Below, piece after piece: positions 46,933 to 57,849 of a stretch of DNA of 64,000 nucleotides. Source of the stretch: Emmonsiellopsis sp. PD_33 (taxonomy: Eukaryota > Ascomycota > Eurotiomycetes > Onygenales > Ajellomycetaceae); assembly GCA_032988165.1 (NCBI GenBank), contig JANTQF010000036.1, positions 62,001 through 126,000 on the forward strand, written 5' to 3'. A program made the translations under genes and the position numbers. The notes beneath the pieces are model-generated. The model was not told where the DNA came from, searched no databases, and worked only from the letters and a program-made list of their open reading frames with translations. Numbering within the stretch: the stretch's first letter is position 1; each line of letters opens with the position of its first letter.

Positions 46933-49746
46933 CGTATACGGGAGACAAGCGAGTGAGACGAGGATTAGGGAGAGGAAGGAACTTCGAGCGTGTCTCTAGC
47001 GTGGCAGAAGCCCAGTCGTCCTGGTTACAGCAACCACGAAGCTCTCCGTGGCGAACGGGATGCCCCCAAGTTACGGTGGCCGGAACAGGGTGGAGAGGAA
47101 GAAGAGAAGGCTGCTCTCCACGAAGGTCCTGGTCAGAGCCGCAACTGTCGCGGTGGTGGCAGTCGAGGTCGAGATGTCCAGTCGATGATCCACGGTTTCG
47201 TACGGTGACGGGCTCGCAGGGAAACGCGATTTCCAGCAGGGTGGCTCCAGGATCGAAGCTCTCGAAGGGGCTGTCCGGAGCACCTATATCTATGACACCG
47301 CACAGGGGGCGGAATTAACGGGGTTTAGGACGCCGAGGGACGGCGGGAATGATGAGTCTGGGGGTTCTGCTGAGGCCGTCTACTCGAAGATCAGTTGTCT
47401 ATTGCGATACACAGCACCCAGAGCGCGTCGCGGACAGGCTGGCCCAGAGTGTTGCCGGCTCGACCAGGGAAGCCGGTGGCGGCGGCAAGCGTCAACCACG
47501 CCCACACAGCGAGAGAGAATCACTACGTACAGAGACCCGGGAGAGAATTGCGGGGGGTGGACGAGGGGGGTTGGGGCAGCAGATACACAGGGACACAGCA
47601 GCAGACAATGCAGACAGTGAAGCAGCACAGCAGGGCACGGGAGGGTGAAGATAGGATGGAGTCAGGATGAGGTTGAGAACTTGTCTGTCTAGACTCTTTC
47701 CCATTTGGGCCAAGGTTCAGCTGGCCGGAGTATAGTCGGTCCGAACCATGGGTGGTGAGAAGCCTGAGATGGAGACACCACCACCATTATCTATCATCCT
47801 CATCTCTTGAACAGATACATGGCTGTGACTGTCTGGACAGGCATGTTCTGCTGCTTTCCCATTGCCTCCCACGCCCAGCAGACAATGCAGCTGTCAGTGC
47901 ATTGTGAGAGCCCTCCTACATGCCCAGCCTGGGCAGTGTTACACCATCCCATCCATACATGTACTACATTTAGCAGATGGGCTTGTTGATAGCGCTGACT
48001 GAACCTTGCCGTCCCCATCCGCCGTTTGCATTCGTCTTTGTCGAACAGCCTAGAAGCATCGATGGGCCGGCATTGGGGCCCGTTTTCCACCATCTCCCCA
48101 CGCTACGGGGTCTGGAGTATCAAGCAACCCGGCCATCAGCATGATCACATCCTTGGAAGTCCTTTGCTACATTTGTCAAGGTTTTCGATATGCATCAGCA
48201 TACTCCCCGGTTTATTAGGCCCGCCAAGTTACGTGGCATCGACTACACCCAATTCAGACCTGTCGACTAATAAGTTATCGTGATTTGTTAAATCAACCCG
48301 GCTCCACGCGGGCACGCTCTCACAGCACACATACCCAACGCCATGGTCCGCCCTGGCCTATTCTCCCTTGGCATAGCGAACCCACGCTGCCAATGCGCAA
48401 AGTAAGTCAAAAGCCACGAGCTTGTGCCCCGAATAGTCCCGATCGCACAGACAAGAACCTTCAAAATCAAATAGCCGGAATCCCACCCCGGTCAATTTGC
48501 GTCGTCGAACATGGATCACCTGATTGCATCGGAGGAATCTGCAGCCCTGATTCGATCGGGAACCTGGTGATCTCTTGAACCAAGATTGCCACCAACACGA
48601 CTCTCGCGCCTCTTCGTCGAGTTGCGGCGCGGGTTTCAGCTGGTCCCGAACAAACCGCTGGAAACGAGGATGCACCGCGGCGATGGCGCTGGTCGCGACT
48701 CGTCCCAGCTCCCGAACGGGCCGATCCCGATGCATAGTGAATCTGGGGTCGCAGCAGTTGTATGGGATCTAAATTGATATTACACGATATAATTACTGAA
48801 ATTCTAGGGTAAATTTTGCATGATAACGGAGTATTCCTTTTAACTGGATAGGCTGTTCGCCTCATTTTATGCTGCTGAAAACCGTACCGCATTAACTCAC
48901 GCGAAAGAGGATTTCCAGCTCGGGAGGGCTTGAAAAAAGCAAACAACACACCCGATCTATACGTATGGGCTCTTGTCCATTGGGATCAGACCAAATAAGA
49001 TACTGGACGCAATGTTTGACAAGTGCCGATTTCTTCTATTCTGAAATGTCGCTGACACCGGGGATCCAAAATTGCACTGCCCTTGAAAGCTGAAATATTG
49101 CGAGACGAATCATAAAAAAGTATAATGGAAACATGCATCTTGAAATAGAGCATGGTATATTTGCCTCCTTAGCCGGGTAAGGCCATTCGATGGCTAGGTG
49201 TGTCGACCTACCAAAACCTGTGCCTTCAACATCTCACCCGGGAGCGGATTACTACCTGATCTGTACTCCGTAGTCGCAATGGAAACCTCTCCGGGTCTAG
49301 GTAAGATGGTGAATGCACACAGCATCCAACCATGGGGCGGTTCTGGTTTTGCTTTCAATGAAAAGCGGATCGGAGTTCCAGGTAGGGCTGCTGACGATGC
49401 AGACGAAATCGCCATCCATGCTCTACCTAACACTCCAACGGAGGGCAGACGACCCTAGATCCTCCAATGACGGCTGGAGAAGTGCGATCTCTCCATGGAC
49501 CATCACTGATCAAGTACGGCCAGGCCCACTTCGCACCCTCTTAGCCTCGGACAGTTCAGTTTTGCTGGGATGCCGAAATGCTGACTTCCTCCCTTCATTT
49601 TGCATGTGGAGACTTGCAAACAGTATGTTTGCACAGCCGATAACCGCAGAGGTTTACTATTAAGAGGCTCTCCAAAGAACGTGTTGTCCCCGTCCCCATT
49701 GAACTCACTCACAAACCCTGAACGGACAAGAAGCATAAAACAAAGC
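46933..49746. other. 2.8 kb, long leader of PPZ gene and intergenic
   Basis: 46933-47700 is GC-rich with overlapping ORFs on both strands, consistent with a long 5' leader of the PPZ gene. 47800-49740 has no convincing frame. The frame entering the hydrolase from 49600 has only TTG starts before 49747. Confidence 0.5.
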
Positions 49747-50991
49747 ATGGCAAACATGACCCAACCCCCCTGGACCGTGCACACGCACATCATCCCCGCC
49801 GCCTATCCACGGGCCTTCCGCCGTGGCGTCCGGGACCCCCAAACATCCCGCCTAAAGCTACATGTAAACCAGTACATCCCGCACTCCGCTCCACCCTCTG
49901 CCAGCTCCCGCCCGGGCGCCACTATAATCTTCGCCCATGGCCTCGGCACACCCAAGGAAACCTATGAACCCTTCTTCGCAGACCTCCTCAACCACCCCTC
50001 CACCCCGCCCATTGCCGCAATCTGGGCTGCCGACTCCGTCAACCATGCCGCATCCTACACCCTCAACGAGTCTGACATTGGCGACGAACCCAGCTGGCTG
50101 GACGGCGCCCACGACACCCTCCGATTAATCAACCACTTCCAATCACGCATGACCGTCCCCCTCATCGGCATCGGGCAGAGCTGGGGCTGCGTGCGCATCG
50201 CCCTACCCGCCTCCTGGAACCCGCGCATCTTCCAGGCCATCATCCTCCTCGAACCCGTCATCGAAACAGGCTACTACCACCTGCAAGAACTAAAAGAACC
50301 CGGTTACACAGGACAGACTCGCCACATCGCCTTCGCCGTCTCCGGCATGCGCGATTCCTGGCCCGACCGCGCCAGCGCGCACAAAGCCATCAGCAAACTA
50401 GGCTACTACGCCGGCGCCGACCCGCGCGTTCTCGAGCGCGCATACCGCCACGAACTCCGCGACCTGCCCGACGGGACAGTCACGCTGAGCACGCCCAAGT
50501 ACCAGCAAGCACAACTATTCATCCGCGCCGGGCCGGCGATGGCCGGGTATCCCGAGGGCTACGACTGGGCGACGCGCACGGCAGAGAGTTATGCCAGCGA
50601 GGGCTTCTACCGCGGCGAGCCGGCAAAGGTGAAGGAGTACCTGCGCGCCGTGCATTGTCCGGTGCTGTACGTGTGGTCGACGGATGAGAGCTTCGTGAGC
50701 AACCCGAAGTATCGGGCGAGGGTGGTGGGGGTGACGGGGACCGGGGTGGGTGGGGGTGGTGGGAAGGAAAAGGGACAGGTTCATGAGGTCTTTGTTAAGG
50801 CGGGGGGCCATGCGTTGCCGTTTATTGAGCCGGGGGAGACGGCGAGGGTGGTGGCGGGGTGGTTGGGTGGGGAGATGGGGCCGAGGTGGGAGAGGGAGGA
50901 GGAGGAGAGGAGGAGGGACGAGGCGCCGATTGATCCCGTGACGGTTCCGAGGGAGTGGATGGCGAGGATTGCGAAGATTGCGAAGATATAG
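49747..50991 (+). CDS. Alpha/beta hydrolase, probably peroxisomal (Lpx1/AKT2-like)
   Basis: An intronless frame of 414 residues from ATG 49747. The catalytic triad is visible: nucleophile Ser145 in GQSWG, Asp313 in WSTDES and His355 in GGHALPF. The oxyanion region is FAHGLGTPKE. The C-terminus ends AKI, a variant of the PTS1 signal, so import into peroxisomes is likely. Relatives include yeast Lpx1 and hydrolases of fungal secondary-metabolite pathways; the substrate is unknown. A Gly-rich insert (GTGVGGGGG) precedes the His strand. Codon use is strongly GC-ending in the first two thirds. The nucleophile elbow lacks the usual small residue (GQSWG instead of GxSxGG). Confidence 0.82.
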   Translation: MANMTQPPWTVHTHIIPAAYPRAFRRGVRDPQTSRLKLHVNQYIPHSAPPSASSRPGATIIFAHGLGTPKETYEPFFADLLNHPSTPPIAAIWAADSVNHAASYTLNESDIGDEPSWLDGAHDTLRLINHFQSRMTVPLIGIGQSWGCVRIALPASWNPRIFQAIILLEPVIETGYYHLQELKEPGYTGQTRHIAFAVSGMRDSWPDRASAHKAISKLGYYAGADPRVLERAYRHELRDLPDGTVTLSTPKYQQAQLFIRAGPAMAGYPEGYDWATRTAESYASEGFYRGEPAKVKEYLRAVHCPVLYVWSTDESFVSNPKYRARVVGVTGTGVGGGGGKEKGQVHEVFVKAGGHALPFIEPGETARVVAGWLGGEMGPRWEREEEERRRDEAPIDPVTVPREWMARIAKIAKI

Positions 50992-51358
50992 TTAATTTAT
51001 AAATCCTGCTGGTGGTTGGGGTTTAGACGGTTGTATGTACATACATGTATTATTTGAACCGTCGGTTTATGTTATCTGTATAGAACTCTATAGAGCTCTA
51101 CATATAAATATATAAAAATTTCTTAGTCTCAAGGAGGAGCGGAAGATTGTCCCGGAACCATTGCACATCTCCAAAAATAATGTCTTAAGTCTATTTTATT
51201 ACGCGATGGAAGCGGTATAACCGTAACTCATCAGTCTCACTAGCATCGATTCTAATAAAGACGACACAAGTAAGGGCAGGCCACCTCCCTCCTTCAATTA
51301 ACACCATCTATAACCCATTTAATCGACACGCACTTCTACGCCCCACCCACACCATTAC
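50992..51358. other. 3' flanks of convergent genes
   Basis: 367 AT-rich bases between the hydrolase (+) and the MFS permease (-). No gene seen. Confidence 0.55.
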
Positions 51359-53215
51359 CTAATACGCAAACATCTTCTCCCCCTCCCCACCCTCCGCCTC
51401 CCTCTTCCTCACAATCCTCTTATTCAACGCCATATAATAAAACCTCAACGCCAAACACCCCACAGCCACAAACAATAGCAACGCCGCATTCGTCCAATGG
51501 CCCGTGGGATATCCCTTCTTTGCCTCGTTGGCTTTGTAAATCCACACTCCGACGATTTGTCCCGGGGCGCCGAACGAGACGTTCATGGCGATGGCGAGAC
51601 CTGCGGCTGCGGTGGTTTGGACGTTGGACGAGAGCCAGCCGAGGAGTGGGGGGATGCAGGCGAAGGAACCGCTGCATGCTACGATTAGACAGCCGTAGCG
51701 GCTCTGTGGGGGGGATTAGCTTGTTGATAGATTGAGTATTGAATCGATGGTGAGATGTGGACGTACCAGATATGAATCTGCTGGGAGAACGGCCGAGGCG
51801 AGAAATCCCATTGCGCCGATAAATGAGAAGACAGCGGAGTGTATAGCTCGACTGCAACATGGAATGGTTAGAATCATGGCTGTCGGGTCAAGGAATGGAA
51901 ACTTACGCATTAAAATAATCTGCGGAGCAGGCTACTGCTACAGTGACGACGTACGCAACGGCGTACGGGGGAACGGTCATTAGCTGGGCACGTAGGTCTG
52001 AGTATCCTAGACCGGCAGTGATGGAAGGGGTGAAGAGAGATAGACTGGAGAAAGGAGTAGAAATGCCAAAGTAAACCTGCACAACGGTTAGCTTCGAAGT
52101 GATTATGATAAGCTTCAAGACATACCAGATAATGGGCATATAATCGCCAGTCAGTGAGTGTTTCTTTGGCGTCCGCCCATGTCATTGATGCGCTTCCGCC
52201 TTTGGAACCCTCCACTCTTAGTCTTTCTTGTGCCAGCTCCTTTTCAGCTGGAGATAGCCAGTTGGCGGTTTCCGGGTAGTCGGGAAGGAAGAAATACACC
52301 AAAGCTGCCGACGCGCAGGACGGGATGCCCTCAAGAATGAATAACCATCTCCAGGCTGATAGGCCACGGGTCCCATTCATATGGCCGACAGCAAAGGCAA
52401 TTGCACCACCGAATGCGCCAGCAAGCGTCGCAGAGGCAAGGATGATAGCAACGCGCATTGAGCGCTCTGAAGTCCTATACCAGAAAGTAAGGTAGAATAC
52501 CAAACCGGGGAACAGGCCCGCTTCAAAGCAGCCGAGAAGAAATCGAAGAACCGTAACAGTAGCGTAATTATGGGAGCCGCCTAGACCAGCAGTGATTGCG
52601 CCCCAGGACACCATAAGGAAAGCGATCCATCTCTGGGCTCGAAATTAGTAATAAATTGGAGGTCTATGAAGCGGTCGACTTACGCTGGGCCTTAATCTCT
52701 TGAGAAAGTAGTTTGACGGGACTTCAAAGAGGGCGTATGCAATTAAGAAAACCATCAATGCAATTCTAGTCTCTGTAAGAAAGGTGCTCTGGTAAAAACT
52801 AGTAGACCAGGGAACTCACGTATACTGATAATTCGTCATGTTTGTTTCGGTTAAGAGGTCATTTCCCGTGGAAGAATTAAGAACTTTCGCATTTCCTAGA
52901 GGGTGTTAATCTGATAGTCACATCATGCATGCCCTGAAGACTTAAACGGACCTATATTTGATCTATCCAGATAACACAGGAGGTATATAGCTGCCGAGAG
53001 CGGGACGATTCTGAGATCCTGTTTCCAGACCAGAGCCCTGTCGCTGGCACTGCCTTCCCCAGCATAATTATCCAGGGTAGGTTGATCGGGCGAAGTTTGC
53101 TTTATCTAAAAAAACGTGTTATTAGATAGTTAGGGGAACTTCAGGGCCGTTTGGAATTGAACACCTAACGCACCGAAACCGCCTTTTCAACATCCTCGAC
53201 TGTTTTCTCCGCCAT
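51359..53215 (-). CDS. MFS transporter, anion:cation symporter family (Dal5/Tna1-like)
   Basis: Eight exons on the minus strand: 53215-53174, 53105-52952, 52895-52820, 52765-52684, 52632-52126, 52076-51907, 51851-51767 and 51703-51359. They total 486 residues with frame closure. Introns are 49-68 bp. Helix 1 ends in LDRSNIGNAKV, the hallmark of the Dal5 allantoate/nicotinate/vitamin permease group. Other supports are WGAITAGLGGSHNYATVTVLRF, the FEAGLFPG loop and WRWLFILEGIP before helix 6. About 12 hydrophobic segments are seen. The cytosolic tail is RKREAEGGEGEK. The role is proton-coupled uptake of a small organic anion at the plasma membrane; substrate cannot be told. Confidence 0.9.
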
Positions 53216-53829
53216 GATGACCTTTTTTCGGAGTGGGGAAGCTGGGCGCAATAGCTTCTCGGAGTAGGATATGCAAGAATTGAAGGGATCGCTGTGTTTG
53301 GCAGATCAGAACTGCAGCCAGGTTGTCATCGCACAGTCGCGGTCCATTTGGAGAAAGGCTGAAAAGTGCGTTGGAGCAGAAATTCCTAACTTTAACTACC
53401 CCAACAGCTTCCCCATTTTTTGCAGACCAAGGCTTTGGGGAATAAACTCCGTCGTCCCAAGCCGAGATTAGCGTTGTTGCACTGTACACCCCCCGATATG
53501 GGGCCGGTCAGCTCTATAGATCCAATGAGAACACCAGGCGCCTTAGCGCCCAGCGCCAACAGGACACCAATCCTTCGCCCCTTCAAGATTCTTTCAATCC
53601 AAAAAACGATCCAGAACCAGGCTCAGGCTGCCTTGAGACTGCCGAGCAATTGCTGCACGTCCGCAATTTGATATCCGATATCGATGTTGTCGTCTATTCT
53701 GTCCGAGATGTCTGAATTAAATAGTTAGGGCACGCATTGCCGTTTTGGGAAGAAGCTTATTTCGACCTCATGGAAACCGCCAACGTCAGGGGCTGCCTTC
53801 TTCGCCAACCGCCATGATGTTTGTTTATT
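53216..53829. other. Last normal-composition DNA before the AT-rich block
   Basis: Promoter region of the MFS gene and about 500 bp with no recognised gene. Composition drops abruptly to AT-rich near 53830. Confidence 0.5.
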
Positions 53830-54058
53830 TACTTCTTCTGTTTTGTTGTAGAGAGAAGATGGGAAAACATCAGGATGACTATCATTTAGCTACTAGTTAC
53901 ATTCATACTGGATTTTCATGAGACTGTTCTGCTGTGGATCTACCATGGAAACACCATTGCTCTGATAGAGCACTCCAAAATTAACATCTGTGATGATATT
54001 ATCACTATTTTTGGAGTATGTAAACCAAAGAACCATGTAAATATATTGTAATGTTATA

Positions 54059-54120
54059 ACTATGCTTCATGAAGTGCTCTAACTATACTTCATGAAGTGC
54101 TCCAACTACACTTCATATAA
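54059..54120 (+). repeat. 23-bp tandem repeat, about 2.6 copies
   Basis: Unit AACTATGCTTCATGAAGTGC plus TCT; copies differ by transitions. Confidence 0.7.
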
Positions 54121-54234
54121 TATAATGTTTCTGTAATACTCCATGTAATGCTCCATCCACATTTATATATATATAATGCCCTAACTACTACCATACTTCA
54201 TGTAATGCTCCATCAATGTTTATATATATATAAT

Positions 54235-54353
54235 GCTCTGACTATGATAATACTCCAACTGCAATAATGCTCTGACTGTGATAACACTCTGACTACTATA
54301 ACACTCTAACTGTAATAGCACTCTAACTGTAATAGTGCTCTGACTACATTACA
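54235..54353 (+). repeat. 17-bp minisatellite, seven copies
   Basis: Units such as GCTCTGACTGTGATAAC and ACTCTAACTGTAATAGC run head to tail for 119 bp. Most differences are transitions. Confidence 0.8.
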
Positions 54354-54392
54354 TTTAATGTCCCCATGTAAATATAGCAATGATTATTATGA

Positions 54393-54581
54393 AATCATCA
54401 TATAACTACTATAGTAGTATAGTCAGAGGACTAGAGCATGATTTAGATATAATGGAATTATCATGTAATCACTGTAGTAGCATAGTTAGAGGATCAGAGC
54501 ATGGTTTAGACATGGTAGAATCATCATATAAATACTATAATAACACAGTCAGAGCATCAGAGCATGATTTAAACATGATTA
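54393..54581 (+). repeat. 63-bp tandem repeat, three copies
   Basis: Copies start at 54393, 54456 and 54519 (AATCATCATATAACTACT...). The period is a multiple of three, so an open 69-codon frame runs through with a 21-residue repeat. Confidence 0.8.
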
Positions 54582-54795
54582 TAATATGATTGAAGCATGG
54601 TTAGATTACTATTTAACTACAGTTTGATTATAAAGTAATTCCCAGTCTAAATATACATTCTTTTAGAGGTATCTATTATTAATTTCACATTCAGCAGTAT
54701 ATTTACTAAATTGATTCATAGCTACCATCATTGCTGCTATCAACAGGGTAAAGCTGCTATAAGCAAAGAAAAATCAGCTCTAATAATTCATTTGG

Positions 54796-54882
54796 AGGGT
54801 GAGGATTGAGGTGATGTTGCCATTCAGAGATTTGAGGATTGAGGTGATGTTGTCATTTAGAGGTTTGAGAATTAAGGTGATG
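54796..54882 (+). repeat. 33-bp tandem repeat, about 2.6 copies
   Basis: Units GAGGATTGAGGTGATGTTG followed by CCATTCAGAGATTT, with transitions between copies. Confidence 0.7.
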
Positions 54883-54997
54883 TTTACTTGGATAATGATC
54901 TCACATCTAGTAGTATTAGGAGAGGAAAGAATTTTGAAAAGAAAATGTCAGCTCTAATAAGTATGATATATGAGGAGATACTCACTAAAAATAAATG

Positions 54998-55100
54998 TTT
55001 CCTTTCCCACTCTACTGGAGAAATGAATCTGATTGTAGCTTTATACTTCTCAGGTCCATAATTGAATAATATCTTGATAATAATAGTGGTTCAGGTGTGT
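54998..55100 (+). repeat. Dispersed duplicate, copy 1 (103 bp)
   Basis: Begins TTTCCTTTCCCACTCTACTG and matches copy 2 at 55654-55756 over the same length, with mostly transition differences. Confidence 0.7.
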
Positions 55101-55653
55101 GCCTGCACTGCTATTATTACTAAAATATTATTCAATTATAAACTTAAGAAGTATAGAGTAATAATTAGGTTCATTTCTTCAGCAGCTCTCAGATTTCCCA
55201 GTGGTGGAATATACCTCTTTTATATACTAATAAATCTCTGTGGCATGCTTCCTATTGATTGGGCATTTAAGTGAATTCTCACTATACTGAATAAATGCAC
55301 CTAATCACCTCTTTATACATTGAAATATCAGCTTCAATAATCATAGTATAGGGAGAGATACCCACTAAAATGAACTAGAATGCTGCAGACACTGTTCTTC
55401 ACATCCCTCTATCTAAATATAGCTGAAGTTGAGTATGAAGTCAAGCTGGGTTATTTATGGTGAACTTAATTATCTTTCCTAGAATGCTGTGGACACTATC
55501 TTGTTTCATCAGTTCTTCAATAGATAATACTGTAATGTCTTTGACATCAGAGTATATTACCTTCACCCTTACAATAGTAATTGTAATGTCAGAATCATCC
55601 TGATATTATCCTTCATTGTGGTAGGTCTAAATCTCATTAAAAATAAGTTTAAG

Positions 55654-55756
55654 TTTCTTTTCCCACTCTACAGGAGAAATAAATTCAATTGCTACTCTAT
55701 ACTTCTAGGATTCATAGTTGAATGAGATCTCAGTAATGATGATAATGCAGGTGTAT
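55654..55756 (+). repeat. Dispersed duplicate, copy 2 (103 bp)
   Basis: Begins TTTCTTTTCCCACTCTACAG. Diverged partner of 54998-55100. Confidence 0.7.
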
Positions 55757-55907
55757 ATACTATTAGTTGAGACAAGATATTCTTCATTGAGAATTACATT
55801 TATTAATAATAATTTACTGGCTCCCATGCTTCTAATAACACTGATTATAACTAGTGTAGCTTTTGACTTCATCTTCAGGTTCTCCACATCCCTTAACTAC
55901 TGGTTTT

Positions 55908-56252
55908 GATGATGGGTAGCAGCCCAGGTTAACAATAAATAGCAGCCTAGATTGATGATAGGTAGCAGCCCAGGTTGATGATAAATAGTAGCTCAGGTTG
56001 ATGATGAGTAGTAGCTCAGGTTGATAATAGGTAGTAGCCCAGATTGATGATAAGCAGCAACCCAGGTTGATGATGAGTGGTGACCCAGATTGACAATGAG
56101 TAGTAGCTCAGATTGATGATGAGTAGCAGCTCAGATTGATGATAAATAGCAGCCTAGATTGATAATGAGTAGTAGTTCAGGTTGATGATGAGTAGCAGCC
56201 CAGGTTGATGATGGGTAATAGCTCAGGTTGATGATGAGTAGTAGCTCAGATT
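55908..56252 (+). repeat. 23-bp minisatellite, fifteen copies
   Basis: Consensus GATGATGAGTAGTAGCTCAG plus GTT, fifteen uninterrupted units with constant length. Variants are almost all G/A or C/T (GGT/GAT, CCC/CTC, GCA/GTA). Confidence 0.88.
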
Positions 56253-56405
56253 GTAGTGAGTCTATATAGGTATTCATTTTTAGTGGATATAACAACTTGT
56301 AAGTAGTCTATCAAAAGAGAAAGAAAATAGATTGATGGTATCAGCACAGGTGCAGGATAGGTACAGGTAGAGAAAAGAAGGCTAGATAGAGAATATTCTT
56401 AGTGA

Positions 56406-56660
56406 TTTTGAATGCAATATGGGTGAATGAGAAATATTAGCTCTAACAGTCATTATATAGGAGGGAATACCCTTGATGATTTGAATACAATGTGGGTGAA
56501 TGAAAAATATTGGCTCTGACAGTCATTATATAGGGGGGAATACCCTTGATGATTTGAATGCAATGTGGGTGAATGGGAAACATCAGCTCTAACAGTCATT
56601 ATATAGGGGGAATACCCTTGATGATTGGGATGCAATGTGGGTGAATAAGAAATATTAGCT
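56406..56660 (+). repeat. 72-73-bp tandem repeat, about 3.5 copies
   Basis: Units include GATGATTTGAATGCAATGTG and a TCATTATATAGGGGGGAATA stretch. The CCCTTGATGAT motif recurs at 56470, 56543 and 56615. Confidence 0.8.
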
Positions 56661-56852
56661 TATCTAGTAGTGAAATATACCTCTTTTATATACTAATATA
56701 TCTTCATGATGTACTTCTATTTCCTGGGTATTCAGTTTCATCTTATAGAACTAGATATATTAGCCCATACTTACTATTATAGGGATATCTTTCAGAAATT
56801 GAACCTAATATAGACCTCTCCATTGAGCTTATAGGCATCACTTGATAGATCA

Positions 56853-57060
56853 ACATTACAGCACATATTAGTCATCTTTGGGATATTTACTGGGTTGAGT
56901 GCTAGATTGCTTGGTAAATTAATATTATAACACATATCAGTGATCTTCAGAATATTTACAGGGTTAAGCACTAGATTACTTGGTAAATTAATGTTATGAC
57001 ACATATCAGTAATCTTTAAAATATTTGCAGGGTTAAGTGCTGAGTTGTGGGTGGAGGTGT
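56853..57060 (-). repeat. 69-bp tandem repeat, three copies, in-frame on minus strand
   Basis: Copies are spaced exactly 69 bp (GGGTTRAGYRCT at 56892, 56961 and 57030). The minus-strand frame 57070-56792 stays open with a 23-residue repeat (LNPVNILKITDMCYNINLPS). Confidence 0.8.
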
Positions 57061-57849
57061 TGCTCTGCATTTAGTTCTAAATGCTACTCATTATGGGAGA
57101 CATTAGAGCCCACTCTGAGCTTGTTACATGAAATTGCATAGGAGAGCTTATTAGTGAACCTTACTCACAAGGTGCACTAAATGAGCTATCATACTGAGCA
57201 GATGTTAATGCAGGAGTCTTCTACTTCTGAGTGTATTATTTTTCTGTCTTGTAGCATCATTTTTCAGCACCAGACATCATAACTGATTATTATGAAGAGA
57301 ATGCAGTCTGAATGATGATGATCAGCTGCTGCCAGTATGAAAGAAGAGAATAGTTATACACAGAATAACCTTATAGATTGACTTATTGGTTGCTGTTAAA
57401 GAGGATTTCAGGATTTAGAAGCAGCTAAAAAAATGACATATTCCATGTACAGTGCAAAAACTTGATGCCTTTGAGGCTATATTGCAACCTACCCCTAGAC
57501 TTATATCAGACTGGTATAATATAGAGACTTGGTTTCCACACAGTAGGAAGATTGATTATTATGTAATCTCCAGAATCATCATTTAGAATTAGTAGGCCTA
57601 ATAACCCATTAGACTCAGTTGGACTCACTAATATGACTACAAAAAAGACCTAATCATTATGTCTATATAAGTTATAGATAAAAATAGTTTGGATCCAACT
57701 AATTTTTGAATTTCTATACTCAATAACATCCTCTTGTACAAGCATTATCCAATGGGTTTTATTACTATATAACAAATAAGCATATAATCAACAGTGTCCT
57801 AATGAGAATGAGAGATGGTACTTAGGTATAAAAGTAATTTTTTAGTAAA

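Noticed and set aside
49600..49746. N-terminal extension of the hydrolase from 49600
   Set aside because: Starts at TTG and has no conserved sequence; ATG 49747 is preferred.
55908..56252. CRISPR array
   Set aside because: Regular 23-bp units without unique spacers, in a fungal nuclear genome: a minisatellite.
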